This document shows positions 18,550 to 26,425 of a stretch of 64,000 nt of DNA, piece by piece (position 1 is the stretch's first letter; every line of letters begins with the position of its first letter). Under the pieces are notes generated by a model. It saw only the letters and a list, made by a program, of their open reading frames with translations, had not been told where the DNA came from and searched no databases. The position numbers were made by a program, and so were the translations under genes. This stretch comes from Eubacteriales bacterium (GTDB lineage Bacteria; Bacillota; Clostridia; Acetivibrionales; JANLFN01). Location: NCBI GenBank assembly GCA_024655885.1, contig JANLFN010000009.1, positions 1-64,000 of the forward strand, in the 5' to 3' direction.

Positions 18550-18750
18550 ATGGACAACAGGAAAGTAATATTCGAGACGGAGGAGTCAATTTCAAGGGCA
18601 AAACTATTGAAAAGAGACTATAAACCTGACAATGTCAAAGTTATAGGCCAAAAAGTTTTCAGCAGCATAAAGGAAGAAGATGAGTTTTATGAACCAGCAA
18701 TTGAACTGCTGGACTCTATCTATTTTCAAATTCAGAACAAGGCAAGCTAA
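18550..18750 (+). CDS. Small acidic protein of unknown function
   Basis: A 66-residue protein with charged helices and no cysteine or membrane segment. AGGAGG lies nine bases upstream, within the mini-ORF leader. No family recognised. It precedes the insertion sequence and may be all that remains of a longer unit. Confidence 0.5.
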   Translation: MDNRKVIFETEESISRAKLLKRDYKPDNVKVIGQKVFSSIKEEDEFYEPAIELLDSIYFQIQNKAS

Positions 18751-18964
18751 AAGAGTGAATTCGGAAACTAATTTCCAGCAGCACGAATAGTAAAAAGCTG
18801 GAAAGCACAATCGAAAATTAGATTGAAAAACGGTACTAATCACATTAATTTGAATAAATAAGCTGTACTGAACCTGGAAAACTGAATAGCAAAGCTGGCA
18901 TTATACAGATAACGCCTGTTAGATGGGTACTGATGGTTCATCACCGGATTACAAGCAAATGATG

Positions 18965-20476
18965 CTATGCTGCGGTTGCCAACCGGTTCTCAAGCAATCG
19001 GACGAAGCTGAAAACGGATGCTTTGAGTCTCGCGTCCAGGTGTATATTCACTGAGTGAATAACGCTCCACCAGAAGATACGCTTTTTGCCTCTGGTTCTG
19101 GACAACTCCAGGCCATAATCATTCAAAAGTCGCTTATTGACACGCTCGGATGAAGTTCTGGAGTTCATCTCCTCCTTCCATTCGATCGAACCGCGGGGGA
19201 CTTCGGTAAACAAGCGGAGGTCCCAAGAAGGCTTGGTATAGAAGCATCTGCCGTAATCAGAGGAAGAGCATTGTCCTTTATAGGGACAGGAAGCAATTTT
19301 TCCGGTAGCAAGGGGGCAACGGTACTTAAGCCTGCAGCGATCCTTGTTAAATCCCCAGAATACGGCCTTGTGTCCGGCCATGCAGATTGGTACACCATTT
19401 TCATCCACCCGGACGTATGGCGGGTGCTTGAAATTGCCCTTGTTGGTTTCATTTAGCGGGATGAACGCCTTGATACCGCACTTGTCAAGATACTCGTACA
19501 TGGCATAATTGTCATGAGCGCCATCTCCATGAAAGCGGATAATGATATATTCATCATAAAGCAGCTGTGCTTCCTGGAGAGCCACGACGGCAGACACACC
19601 ATCAAAGCGGGATGCCTGGACCAGGCGGAGGTAAAGGGGAAGTTCACACTTCAAGTTCTTGTTATGGGTAGAGAGGATATACTCTGAATAACCGTAGAAC
19701 CAGTTTTCGTGATAGCTGTCCCAGCCCCAGCGGGCGCCGGGATCGGAGAATTTGCGTTTGCAGTCGCAATTGTAAACACCTTGCTTTACACAGTCACATA
19801 CCTTGACGCCGTAGCTGGATCCGCCGGAATTGATGCAGGTGCCATCCCCCGATACGGACAATTTTTTGACATCACCAAGTAAGCCGGCTTTTGCAGAAGG
19901 TTCCACACCAACCTTGGCGAAAATTTGTTGCATCAGCAATTCAGGCCTTGAATCGAAGCTGGCGCCTTGGAGAGCGAGGTCAACAAGTTTTTGTATGATA
20001 CCTGGGTGCCGGGGAGGCTGTTTCTGGTTTTTCTTAAGCTTTTTGTGGGGCTTGCGATTATAATTGTGGAGTGAATGCAGGGATTCATATTCCACTTCCG
20101 GATTTTCAAGCCATAACCGGTTCACCAGGTCATAATGAGATCCAACACCGGGTGTTTGGGATGGTTCGAGGCCGACCATGTATGCAAGGATGCGGTTATT
20201 CCGCATCATCCGGACCCACTTGGGGATGCTGTGGACCTTAAGCTCCGACATGAGGATGAAGGAACGGAAGAGTTCGGGCTGATTCGCAGCAGGGGCGCCA
20301 GTGTGGGAGTAGTACCCTTCAATGATGGGTTTGAGAGGATCCAGGTCGAGGGAATAGAGTTTTGACAGAGCTTTTTCGTATTGCTCGACAAGGGGCCTGT
20401 CGGATAAGAAGATGGGAGAAATTTTTTCGATCAGGTAGGTTTGATAATCGTTATGTGGACGCCAATAACCAAGCAT
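18965..20476 (-). CDS. DDE transposase of an insertion sequence
   Basis: A 503-residue transposase. Candidate catalytic aspartates are in SVSGDGTCI and IRFHGDGAHDN and the glutamate in RTSSERVNKRLLNDYG, a DDE arrangement like the IS1182/IS4-type groups, with a cysteine-rich insert (CDCVKQGVYNCDCKR). The start at 20476 follows GAGGTG; a longer upstream frame has no site. I could not find convincing terminal inverted repeats on either side, so the family and exact ends are open. It lies next to a large serine recombinase gene on the other strand. Confidence 0.8.
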   Translation of the reverse strand: MLGYWRPHNDYQTYLIEKISPIFLSDRPLVEQYEKALSKLYSLDLDPLKPIIEGYYSHTGAPAANQPELFRSFILMSELKVHSIPKWVRMMRNNRILAYMVGLEPSQTPGVGSHYDLVNRLWLENPEVEYESLHSLHNYNRKPHKKLKKNQKQPPRHPGIIQKLVDLALQGASFDSRPELLMQQIFAKVGVEPSAKAGLLGDVKKLSVSGDGTCINSGGSSYGVKVCDCVKQGVYNCDCKRKFSDPGARWGWDSYHENWFYGYSEYILSTHNKNLKCELPLYLRLVQASRFDGVSAVVALQEAQLLYDEYIIIRFHGDGAHDNYAMYEYLDKCGIKAFIPLNETNKGNFKHPPYVRVDENGVPICMAGHKAVFWGFNKDRCRLKYRCPLATGKIASCPYKGQCSSSDYGRCFYTKPSWDLRLFTEVPRGSIEWKEEMNSRTSSERVNKRLLNDYGLELSRTRGKKRIFWWSVIHSVNIHLDARLKASVFSFVRLLENRLATAA

Positions 20477-20703
20477 GTGCAACACCTCATTTGTAAACAG
20501 TCCACTTCGATTTTGGGGGGGTTTTGAAAAAGTCAAGGTAGATGTGTGCCATATATAGAACTATATGGTTATTCGATGGAAAATTTTTTGTGAGAATTAT
20601 TACATTTTTGGGGGTGAAAGAAAAAAGTCATCTCTGGAAATGTATTGATTCAATAGGGTTTCGAGTTTTCGAATTAACTATAAAAGTTTACGGGGGTGAT
20701 AAC

Positions 20704-22350
20704 ATGGCTAATATGATCAAGGCTGCTGCTTATGCAAGGTATTCAAGTGATAACCAGACTGATGCATCCATCGATGCACAACTTCGGGCTATAGAAGAAT
20801 ATGCGGCTAAAAACAATATTCTTATTGTGAAAACTTATATTGATAGGGCCAAAACCGCTACCACTGACAACAGGCCAGAATTTCAGCAAATGGTGAATGA
20901 CTGCAAATACGATTTGTTTAGTGCCGTTATTGTTCATAAATTAGATAGATTTTCGAGAGACAGATATGATAGTGCATTTTATAAAAGGCAGTTGAAGAAA
21001 AAAGGTATTCGGCTTATATCTGTCCTTAAAAATTTAGATGATAGTCCTGAATCAGTAATAATGGAATCTGTCCTTGAGGGGATGGCAGAATATTATTCAC
21101 GGAATTTAGCCCGTGAAGTAATGAAAGGCATGAAAGAAAAAGCTCTTTTATGCCGCCACACAGGAGGCCAGCCACCTTTGGGTTATGATGTTGATCCTGA
21201 AACAAAGAAATATATCATCAATGAATATGAGGCAGAAATAGTAAAGGCCATATTTAAAATGTATCTCGATGGTTTTGGCTATCCTGCAATGGTTGAACAA
21301 CTGAATTCCAAAGGGTATAAAACCAAGTTGGGACAGGCCTTCGGCAAGAATTCGATCCATGATATTCTTGCAAACGAAAAATACTTTGGTGTTTATATTT
21401 ACAATAAAAGTGCATCGAAAAATGAAGATGGTAAAAGAAACAGCCATAAAACGAAAGATAATGATTTGATAATAAGAATTCCTGGAGGAATGCCCGCTAT
21501 TGTATCTACTGAAGATTTTCAGAAAGTTCAATATAAAATGGACCAGAATAAAAAACGGGCCTCCGCATACAGGGCAAAGGAAATGTACCTCTTATCTGGA
21601 CTAATATACTGTGGCGAATGTGGGCACGCAATGATAGGAAATGTCAAGTATTCTGGCAGAAACAAGCTAAAGTATGTTACCTATCGCTGTGGCGAACGGG
21701 ATAGGACAAAATTCTGCAAGAATAAGGAAATCCGCAGGGAATACATTGAAGAATATGTGCTGCAGCAGTTGGAAGAAAAAATATTTAACGAAAAAAACAT
21801 ACCGCTCCTTGTGGAAAAACTGAATAAATTCCAGAACAATAAAAACGATGAAGCCAAACAAAAGATCAGGGCTCTTACTGAAAAGATTAAACAGGTAGAC
21901 ATACAAATAAAAAATGTCCTGGCTATGATCCGCAGCGGCTGTACTTCCAGGATATTGGCCGAAGACCTGGAGAACCTTGAAAAAGAAAAAACAGAGCTGG
22001 AACTCCAACTCCGCCAATTAAACAATAAGCAAAATGAAAATACAATAGACGAGAAAACCCTCTCAAAAATCTTCTCGTCATTCCGCCAGTTTATTAAAGA
22101 CAGAAACACACAAGAAGTAAAAAAATTCATTCACCAGTATGTCGAAAAGGTACTGGTTTTTGAAGATCACGTTAAAGTGGTCTTCAAACTTTACATAGTT
22201 GTGGCTACATTTGGCAAGTTAGGTGAATATAGATGCCATGTCTTGTTTCACATTATGCTCATAATCTTAATCATCTTAATCCAAGCTGGCCTAAAACCGC
22301 TATTTATAGCATTCCGAACCGATCTGATATTCGACCAAGCTGCTCAGTAG
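20704..22350 (+). CDS. Large serine recombinase (site-specific integrase)
   Basis: A 548-residue recombinase. The resolvase domain begins AAAYARYSSDNQTDASIDAQ, with the catalytic serine near residue 14 and HKLDRFSRDRYD near 80. A recombinase domain follows (GGQPPLGYDVDPETKKYI), then a zinc ribbon (CGECGHAM and CGERDRTKFC) and a long coiled coil. ATG at 20704 follows GGGGGTGAT; an upstream frame is not supported. The last 45 or so codons run through the 23-bp repeat at 22216-22238 and then antisense over a GNAT remnant, giving a hydrophobic tail. The native C terminus has thus been replaced by flanking DNA, as expected when the gene sits at the edge of its own element. Confidence 0.85.
   Translation: MANMIKAAAYARYSSDNQTDASIDAQLRAIEEYAAKNNILIVKTYIDRAKTATTDNRPEFQQMVNDCKYDLFSAVIVHKLDRFSRDRYDSAFYKRQLKKKGIRLISVLKNLDDSPESVIMESVLEGMAEYYSRNLAREVMKGMKEKALLCRHTGGQPPLGYDVDPETKKYIINEYEAEIVKAIFKMYLDGFGYPAMVEQLNSKGYKTKLGQAFGKNSIHDILANEKYFGVYIYNKSASKNEDGKRNSHKTKDNDLIIRIPGGMPAIVSTEDFQKVQYKMDQNKKRASAYRAKEMYLLSGLIYCGECGHAMIGNVKYSGRNKLKYVTYRCGERDRTKFCKNKEIRREYIEEYVLQQLEEKIFNEKNIPLLVEKLNKFQNNKNDEAKQKIRALTEKIKQVDIQIKNVLAMIRSGCTSRILAEDLENLEKEKTELELQLRQLNNKQNENTIDEKTLSKIFSSFRQFIKDRNTQEVKKFIHQYVEKVLVFEDHVKVVFKLYIVVATFGKLGEYRCHVLFHIMLIILIILIQAGLKPLFIAFRTDLIFDQAAQ
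22216..22238. repeat. Right copy of the 23-bp direct repeat
   Basis: Identical to 57-79. It lies within the final codons of the serine recombinase gene. On the minus strand it follows the stop of a GNAT acetyltransferase remnant. See the left copy for the alternatives. Confidence 0.6.
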
Positions 22351-22560
22351 AGGGGGACTTAACCCCGATGTATAATCTCTAAAGCCAATCGGCTCGTTAA
22401 AGCGGAAACAATTTCTTTTCTCCGATAATCAGGTAAAACATCCACGCCAAATTGCCACATGGTTTCACAGTCAGCAGAGCAACCCGCTAATCCTACTGTT
22501 TCCGTTATAAGCCGCAACCGCCAAAAAATAAGAGTTTATGATCTTCTATAGAAATTTCTG
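22240..22560 (-). pseudogene. Decayed GNAT-family N-acetyltransferase, C-terminal part
   Basis: On the minus strand the translation reads LAVAAYNGNS, a frameshift, then VGLAGCSADCETMWQFGVDV followed by LPDYRRKEIVSALTSRLALE, then two in-frame stops (TAA and TGA), then AAWSNIRSVRNAINSGFRPA. This is the acetyl-CoA-binding half of a GNAT protein (the usual R-x-x-G-x-A loop appears here as RRKEIVSA). The stops and the shift show it is dead. The 5' part is missing. It overlaps the recombinase gene end on the other strand. Confidence 0.7.
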
Positions 22561-22572
22561 TTTGGCTGATGG

Positions 22573-23316
22573 CTATGGTCTTTTTAACCAAGTTGAATAA
22601 TCGATAATATGTATAATTTCCTCAAGTGCTTGTCTTAACTCGAACTTAAAATCATCAATGTCAGGTTTCTTTGCAAAGAATCTACGATTATGAGCACTTA
22701 AATCACCATATTTCTTTACTTTTTTTATGTTGCTCTCTAAATTCCTACTTACATTCCAACAGCTACTATGTATAAACAATGGGATTAGCTCACTTAGGTA
22801 AAAGAAATTTCCATTTGCATCTTTAATTTGGCTGTCAACACCATAACGTTCAAAACACTCTATAATAAGAGTTTCGGTGAGTTTTCGCATCATAACTAGG
22901 CAGGCATCATATAGGCCTGCATCATAGCAGCTACACATTTGGGACGCCATTTTACCAATGTAGAAAGGAGCATTTTCAAAAATTGATAGCGGTAGTAGGT
23001 TATTAGTAGGTGGTTTAAGTATTGGCTCATTTATTTTTAATGATATTGCTGCTTTTGCTGTCCGACTTAGCCGATAGCCGTTTTTATTTTTCAAAAATAC
23101 AGCATCTTTGCCAGTGGATTTTTTATTTAAATATGATGCAATGTTTGAATAAGGCAATAAAGCAAGCTTATTAAAACATTCTTTGATTTCTTTCGCAGAA
23201 ACAGTATTGTCATTATCATGTGTTAAGTAAAAAGCGAAATAAGGTATTTTTTCGCTGGCACTTAATAAATCGAAATCAGGTATTCTTGAAATAAAATCAT
23301 CCAACTCCATTGTCAA
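22573..23316 (-). CDS. Unknown protein with HEPN/DUF4145-like C-terminal helices
   Basis: A 247-residue protein. The C-terminal half (DAGLYDACLVMMRKLTETLI, then YGDLSAHNRR) resembles the helical DUF4145/HEPN-type fold often seen in defence genes, but the RxxxxH nuclease motif is not clearly present. The N-terminal half looks like a winged-helix segment (YLNKKSTGKDAVFLKNKNGY). TTG at 23316 is the likely start, just after the stop of the upstream gene and after GGAAGG; ATG at 23310 is an alternative. It is coupled to the 200-residue protein upstream, and the two probably form one system. Function unknown. Confidence 0.6.
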   Translation of the reverse strand: MTMELDDFISRIPDFDLLSASEKIPYFAFYLTHDNDNTVSAKEIKECFNKLALLPYSNIASYLNKKSTGKDAVFLKNKNGYRLSRTAKAAISLKINEPILKPPTNNLLPLSIFENAPFYIGKMASQMCSCYDAGLYDACLVMMRKLTETLIIECFERYGVDSQIKDANGNFFYLSELIPLFIHSSCWNVSRNLESNIKKVKKYGDLSAHNRRFFAKKPDIDDFKFELRQALEEIIHIIDYSTWLKRP

Positions 23317-23320
23317 ATTA

Positions 23321-23923
23321 TCATTTTCCTTCCTTTTCGGGTAAGTCGTGTTCAACAAAATTCCGTCCTTTTACAGACATTGTTAATTTTCCTCCTTGTC
23401 TATCGATATAACCATATCTTGAGCTTGCAGTATCACTAATATTTTGCACTAAATTTTCTGGCTCACGGATGCCCATTTCTTTATAGCATGTAAAAACGTG
23501 ATCTATGGTGATATTAGGAATATTTAGTTTATATTGCAGATAATACACAAAAACTGTTGTTCGTTGAATATTTGTGGAAGGTTGCTTTTCCATAAAAAAA
23601 TTCCTAAGACTTGTTTTTTCATCCGTTCCTCTCAAATCTAATTCTTTAATTAATTGAGGCTTTACAGAAACATTTCTTTTTTTTCTATTTTTTTGTTTAG
23701 CTTGAGTATCTTCAGCCGCAGTTGGATCTGATGTCTTCGGTAAGTTATCATCTTCTTCATTATCAAAGTTAAATTCCGCAGAGGTCTTTTTATCGCGGAA
23801 TAGTGCTAGTTGACCTAATCCTTCATTACGAAGTTCATTTAAAATAGTATGTACTAATGCTCCTTCGCCTTGCAAGTTAATTTCTACATTACCTATAATT
23901 AACTTGAGCTGCATTTCAGACAT
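23321..23923 (-). CDS. Unknown protein, partner of the gene at 22573
   Basis: A 200-residue protein with three parts: an N-terminal segment of about 45 residues (MQLKLIIGNVEINLQGEG), a charged linker of lysine and acidic residues, and a C-terminal winged-helix-like region ending SSRYGYIDRQGGKLTMSVKG. AAAGGGTGA precedes ATG at 23923. The stop at 23321 lies five bases before the partner's start. I do not recognise a named family. The layout suggests an adaptor or sensor that binds DNA or its partner, which is inference. Confidence 0.6.
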   Translation of the reverse strand: MSEMQLKLIIGNVEINLQGEGALVHTILNELRNEGLGQLALFRDKKTSAEFNFDNEEDDNLPKTSDPTAAEDTQAKQKNRKKRNVSVKPQLIKELDLRGTDEKTSLRNFFMEKQPSTNIQRTTVFVYYLQYKLNIPNITIDHVFTCYKEMGIREPENLVQNISDTASSRYGYIDRQGGKLTMSVKGRNFVEHDLPEKEGK

Positions 23924-24004
23924 AATTCTCACCCTTTCGAATATATTTAAATTATATCAGAATATGGAAATAATAAGCAATAAAAATTATATGTAATATA
24001 AAAA

Positions 24005-24038
24005 AGAAGTCAATTACTCACTCACAATCGACTTCTTT
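24005..24038 (-). terminator. Intrinsic terminator of the ssrA-like target
   Basis: A 12-bp stem (24005-24016 with 24027-24038, one G-T pair) is followed on the minus strand by TTTTTT. One arm lies inside the 40-bp repeat. This is what one expects directly downstream of a tmRNA 3' end, so this side of the repeat looks native. Confidence 0.65.
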
Positions 24039-24065
24039 CGACAAATTGTAGTGGAGGCGAACCGC
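24026..24065 (-). repeat. ssrA 3'-end-like attachment repeat, right copy
   Basis: Matches 1005-1044 at 39 of 40 bases (CCACTA here instead of CCACCA). The native-looking terminator lies to its left and prophage cargo genes to its right, so it is probably the left attachment site of the prophage. An intact ssrA with the other site would lie beyond the right edge of the window. Confidence 0.65.
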
Positions 24066-24169
24066 GCCTGATTATATCCCTGTCCTTTAAACTAAAAGAG
24101 TTATATAAAAAATAAAGTAGCCAGAAAGCTGCCTTTTTGCCCCCATGGAGCCTAATTGTAAAATATGCG

Positions 24170-24733
24170 TCATAAATTAGAAATTTCCCGCTCTGCTTCC
24201 TGCCTGTCTATTTTATTTATGCATTCTATTAATATCTTGCCTACATAGCGAGCATCGGCTTGAGCCCTGTGAAATTCATTAGTTCCCAAGCACAATTCTT
24301 CAACAATTGTTCTTAGTTTATGGTTCTCAAACTCGGGAAATAGTTTACAGCATAAAGATAGAGTATCAATAAAAGGATTAAAAAAATCAAAGCCTTGATT
24401 ATCTGCATTGTACTTTATGAACTTTAGATCAAAAGAAGCATTATGAGCAATAAGAACTGAATTACCGATATATTCGAATAATTTCGGTAATACATCTTCT
24501 ATCATTGGTGAATCTTTTACCATTTCATTTGTAATTCCATTAATCGTCGTTATTTTTTCAGGTATCTTTATACCTGGATTAATAAGGGTAGCAAAATTAT
24601 CAGCTTCCTCAAAATTTCTATATCGTATAGCAGCTATTTCAAGGATCTTGTCCTTGCTAGGACTTAGACCGGTTGTTTCTAAATCAATTGATATGAATTC
24701 ATTCTTACATGCATTTCTCCATTTTTTTGTCAT
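24170..24733 (-). CDS. DEDDh 3'-5' exonuclease (DnaQ-like)
   Basis: A 187-residue exonuclease of the DnaQ/epsilon type. FISIDLETTGLSPSKDKILE carries the first aspartate and glutamate (ExoI), HNASFDLKFI the second aspartate (ExoII), and HRAQADARYVG the H-x4-D pair (ExoIII). Such enzymes trim 3' ends of DNA or RNA. It is free-standing, without polymerase domains. Start at 24733 after AAAAAGG. It follows the SDH-type protease gene closely, and the two form a short operon between the phage lysis genes and the attachment repeat. Confidence 0.85.
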   Translation of the reverse strand: MTKKWRNACKNEFISIDLETTGLSPSKDKILEIAAIRYRNFEEADNFATLINPGIKIPEKITTINGITNEMVKDSPMIEDVLPKLFEYIGNSVLIAHNASFDLKFIKYNADNQGFDFFNPFIDTLSLCCKLFPEFENHKLRTIVEELCLGTNEFHRAQADARYVGKILIECINKIDRQEAEREISNL

Positions 24734-24764
24734 TAAATTAACCTTTTTAAAAAAAAACCGGTGG

Positions 24765-25757
24765 TTAGCCGGGAATAACTGTATTTCCATTATCATTGTT
24801 AATGGAAGGAAAGTTTAGCGGTAGCCCTTGAATTCCTTGTGGTAGCTGTATTATTTGTTGCATTTGTTGTTGTATCATTGCAATTCCCTTATGGTTCTCA
24901 ATTATTTTAAAAGCACCTGAACTAGAAAATGTATGCATATAAGAATGGTGTATTGTCAGAACACAGTCTTGAAAATTTTTCTCTTTCATGTAGACTTCAA
25001 GTGGTATTACTTTCAATCCTAATTTTTCACATTCTTCAATTGGGATGTGACGTTCGTGGGTTTTAGTATCTTTATGATTATTTAAACCGTCTACAATAAT
25101 TTGCGCTTTCTTAACACGTTCAGCATCATCCTTAAACATTCCTGTTTCAAGCCAATTCTGAACAATTTCTTTTGACCACTCAATAGAATTTTGGCATTCA
25201 CCAATAAATGTCGGGTGATATTTACCCACTATTATTTGCCAAATCGGGATAGATTCAGGATGCTCTTTCACTTCTTTTATAGCACGCTCAAATTCTTCAA
25301 TTACTCCGTGAACAGGTATGCCATTAAACTGAGGATCTATTGGCCCCAAGCTTGATTGCTTACCCATAATAATTTCTTTACATGAGCAAGCTATCATTGT
25401 CCCTGCCGACATTGCTAGTTGAGGAACAATTGCTCTTATATCTGTTCCAAACATCTTTCTTAAATAATTAACTAAGGAATCTGCTGCTGCAATATTTCCA
25501 CCAGGTGTATGGAGTATAAGATCAAGTCCCTTGCTACGATCTAAGCCATGAATAGTAGCCATAAAACCATTTTTATCATCATCATTTATTCCAGCATTCT
25601 TTATTCCTGGTTTCTGTAGCCACCCAGAATAATATGCAATAATGTTCCTTCCGGTAATTTCAAAAAGTTTTTTAAGGTATTTTCTACGAACAAAATCTAA
25701 TGCATCTGGTCTATTACACTGTCGTATCTCAGTTAATACTTCATCCCAACTTGGCAT
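24765..25757 (-). CDS. SDH-type ClpP-fold serine protease
   Basis: A 330-residue protein of the serine dehydrogenase proteinase group (Pfam SDH_sah), which has a ClpP/crotonase fold. LDLILHTPGGNIAAADSLVN is the oxyanion-hole region, VPQLAMSAGTMIACS carries the likely nucleophile serine, and GPIDPQFNGIPV is a family signature. No signal peptide or membrane anchor. AAAGGGGTC precedes the ATG. The glutamine-rich tail (IQQQMQQIIQLP) is unusual. It lies in the cargo end of the prophage between a 60-residue gene and the exonuclease. A role in phage exclusion is inferred from position only. Confidence 0.8.
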   Translation of the reverse strand: MPSWDEVLTEIRQCNRPDALDFVRRKYLKKLFEITGRNIIAYYSGWLQKPGIKNAGINDDDKNGFMATIHGLDRSKGLDLILHTPGGNIAAADSLVNYLRKMFGTDIRAIVPQLAMSAGTMIACSCKEIIMGKQSSLGPIDPQFNGIPVHGVIEEFERAIKEVKEHPESIPIWQIIVGKYHPTFIGECQNSIEWSKEIVQNWLETGMFKDDAERVKKAQIIVDGLNNHKDTKTHERHIPIEECEKLGLKVIPLEVYMKEKNFQDCVLTIHHSYMHTFSSSGAFKIIENHKGIAMIQQQMQQIIQLPQGIQGLPLNFPSINNDNGNTVIPG

Positions 25758-25786
25758 TTTTTGACCCCTTTTCTTGCTTATCTTTC

Positions 25787-25969
25787 TTATTTTTCAAAAG
25801 TCTGTATATGCAGTTGACTTGATGTGGTTGAATAATTAGTGTTTACGTCTTTTAAGATTGAGCATTTTTGATATCTTTTCGAAAATTCATCGGCATCATT
25901 ATATGGAGGAATTTTATCAACTGGTATATTAAACAATTTATAAGCTTCATTGATTTCGTTTTGGGTCAT
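25787..25969 (-). CDS. Small protein of unknown function
   Basis: A 60-residue protein that starts MTQNEINEAYKLFNIPVDKI, with AGGAGGTAATCTT before its ATG. It is the first gene of the cargo set. No family recognised. The start at 25969 is preferred to a longer frame that lacks a ribosome binding site. Confidence 0.55.
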   Translation of the reverse strand: MTQNEINEAYKLFNIPVDKIPPYNDADEFSKRYQKCSILKDVNTNYSTTSSQLHIQTFEK

Positions 25970-26060
25970 AAGATTACCTCCTGTTAACTTATTATAGTTT
26001 ATATATATCATTATTATCGCCAACTGTAAACAAATCTTTATAAACAAATTTCGACAAAAT

Positions 26061-26083
26061 CGGCCCCTAGTTTCCCGGGGGCC
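26061..26083 (-). terminator. Terminator of the prophage late operon
   Basis: CGGCCCC (26061-26067) and GGGGCCG (26077-26083) pair. On the minus strand ATTTTGT follows. It closes the lysis cassette and separates it from the cargo genes. Confidence 0.6.
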
Positions 26084-26098
26084 GAGAGTATGAAGGAT

Positions 26099-26425
26099 CT
26101 ATCCTGTGATAGAATGATTGACTTTGCCGTCATCCATATAATCCTTGCTTAGGATATACCACTCCTGGAGTTTCCGCTTTAATTCCTCCGGCGGAAGAAA
26201 TAGTTTCAGCCATGCCGGAACCAGACTGTATACCCGGTCAAAGACATAGTCAAATTTCTTCTGCCCCTCCCCGGTAGCAAACACCTTTTCCGCTGCCAGC
26301 ATAATCTTGTAGGCCATCTCCCGGAGCTTGGCCCACTGCTTCGTGACGGCCAGGTATACTATGTAGCCTAAAAGCAATAGTATGATGACGATTGTGGGCC
26401 AGTTATTTACAAAAAATTCTTTCAT
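26099..26425 (-). CDS. Phage holin, LLH family
   Basis: A 108-residue protein with one N-terminal membrane segment (WPTIVIILLLLGYIVYLAV, residues 9-27) and a charged amphipathic remainder with EGQKKFDYVFDRVYS, typical of the LLH holin family. The ATG overlaps the stop of the amidase gene (TAATG), so the pair is coupled. Holins form membrane lesions that let the endolysin reach the wall. Confidence 0.75.
   Translation of the reverse strand: MKEFFVNNWPTIVIILLLLGYIVYLAVTKQWAKLREMAYKIMLAAEKVFATGEGQKKFDYVFDRVYSLVPAWLKLFLPPEELKRKLQEWYILSKDYMDDGKVNHSITG

Noticed and set aside
18850-20560. Defined insertion-sequence ends
   Set aside because: I compared both sides of the transposase gene and found no convincing terminal inverted repeats or target duplication, so only the gene is listed.
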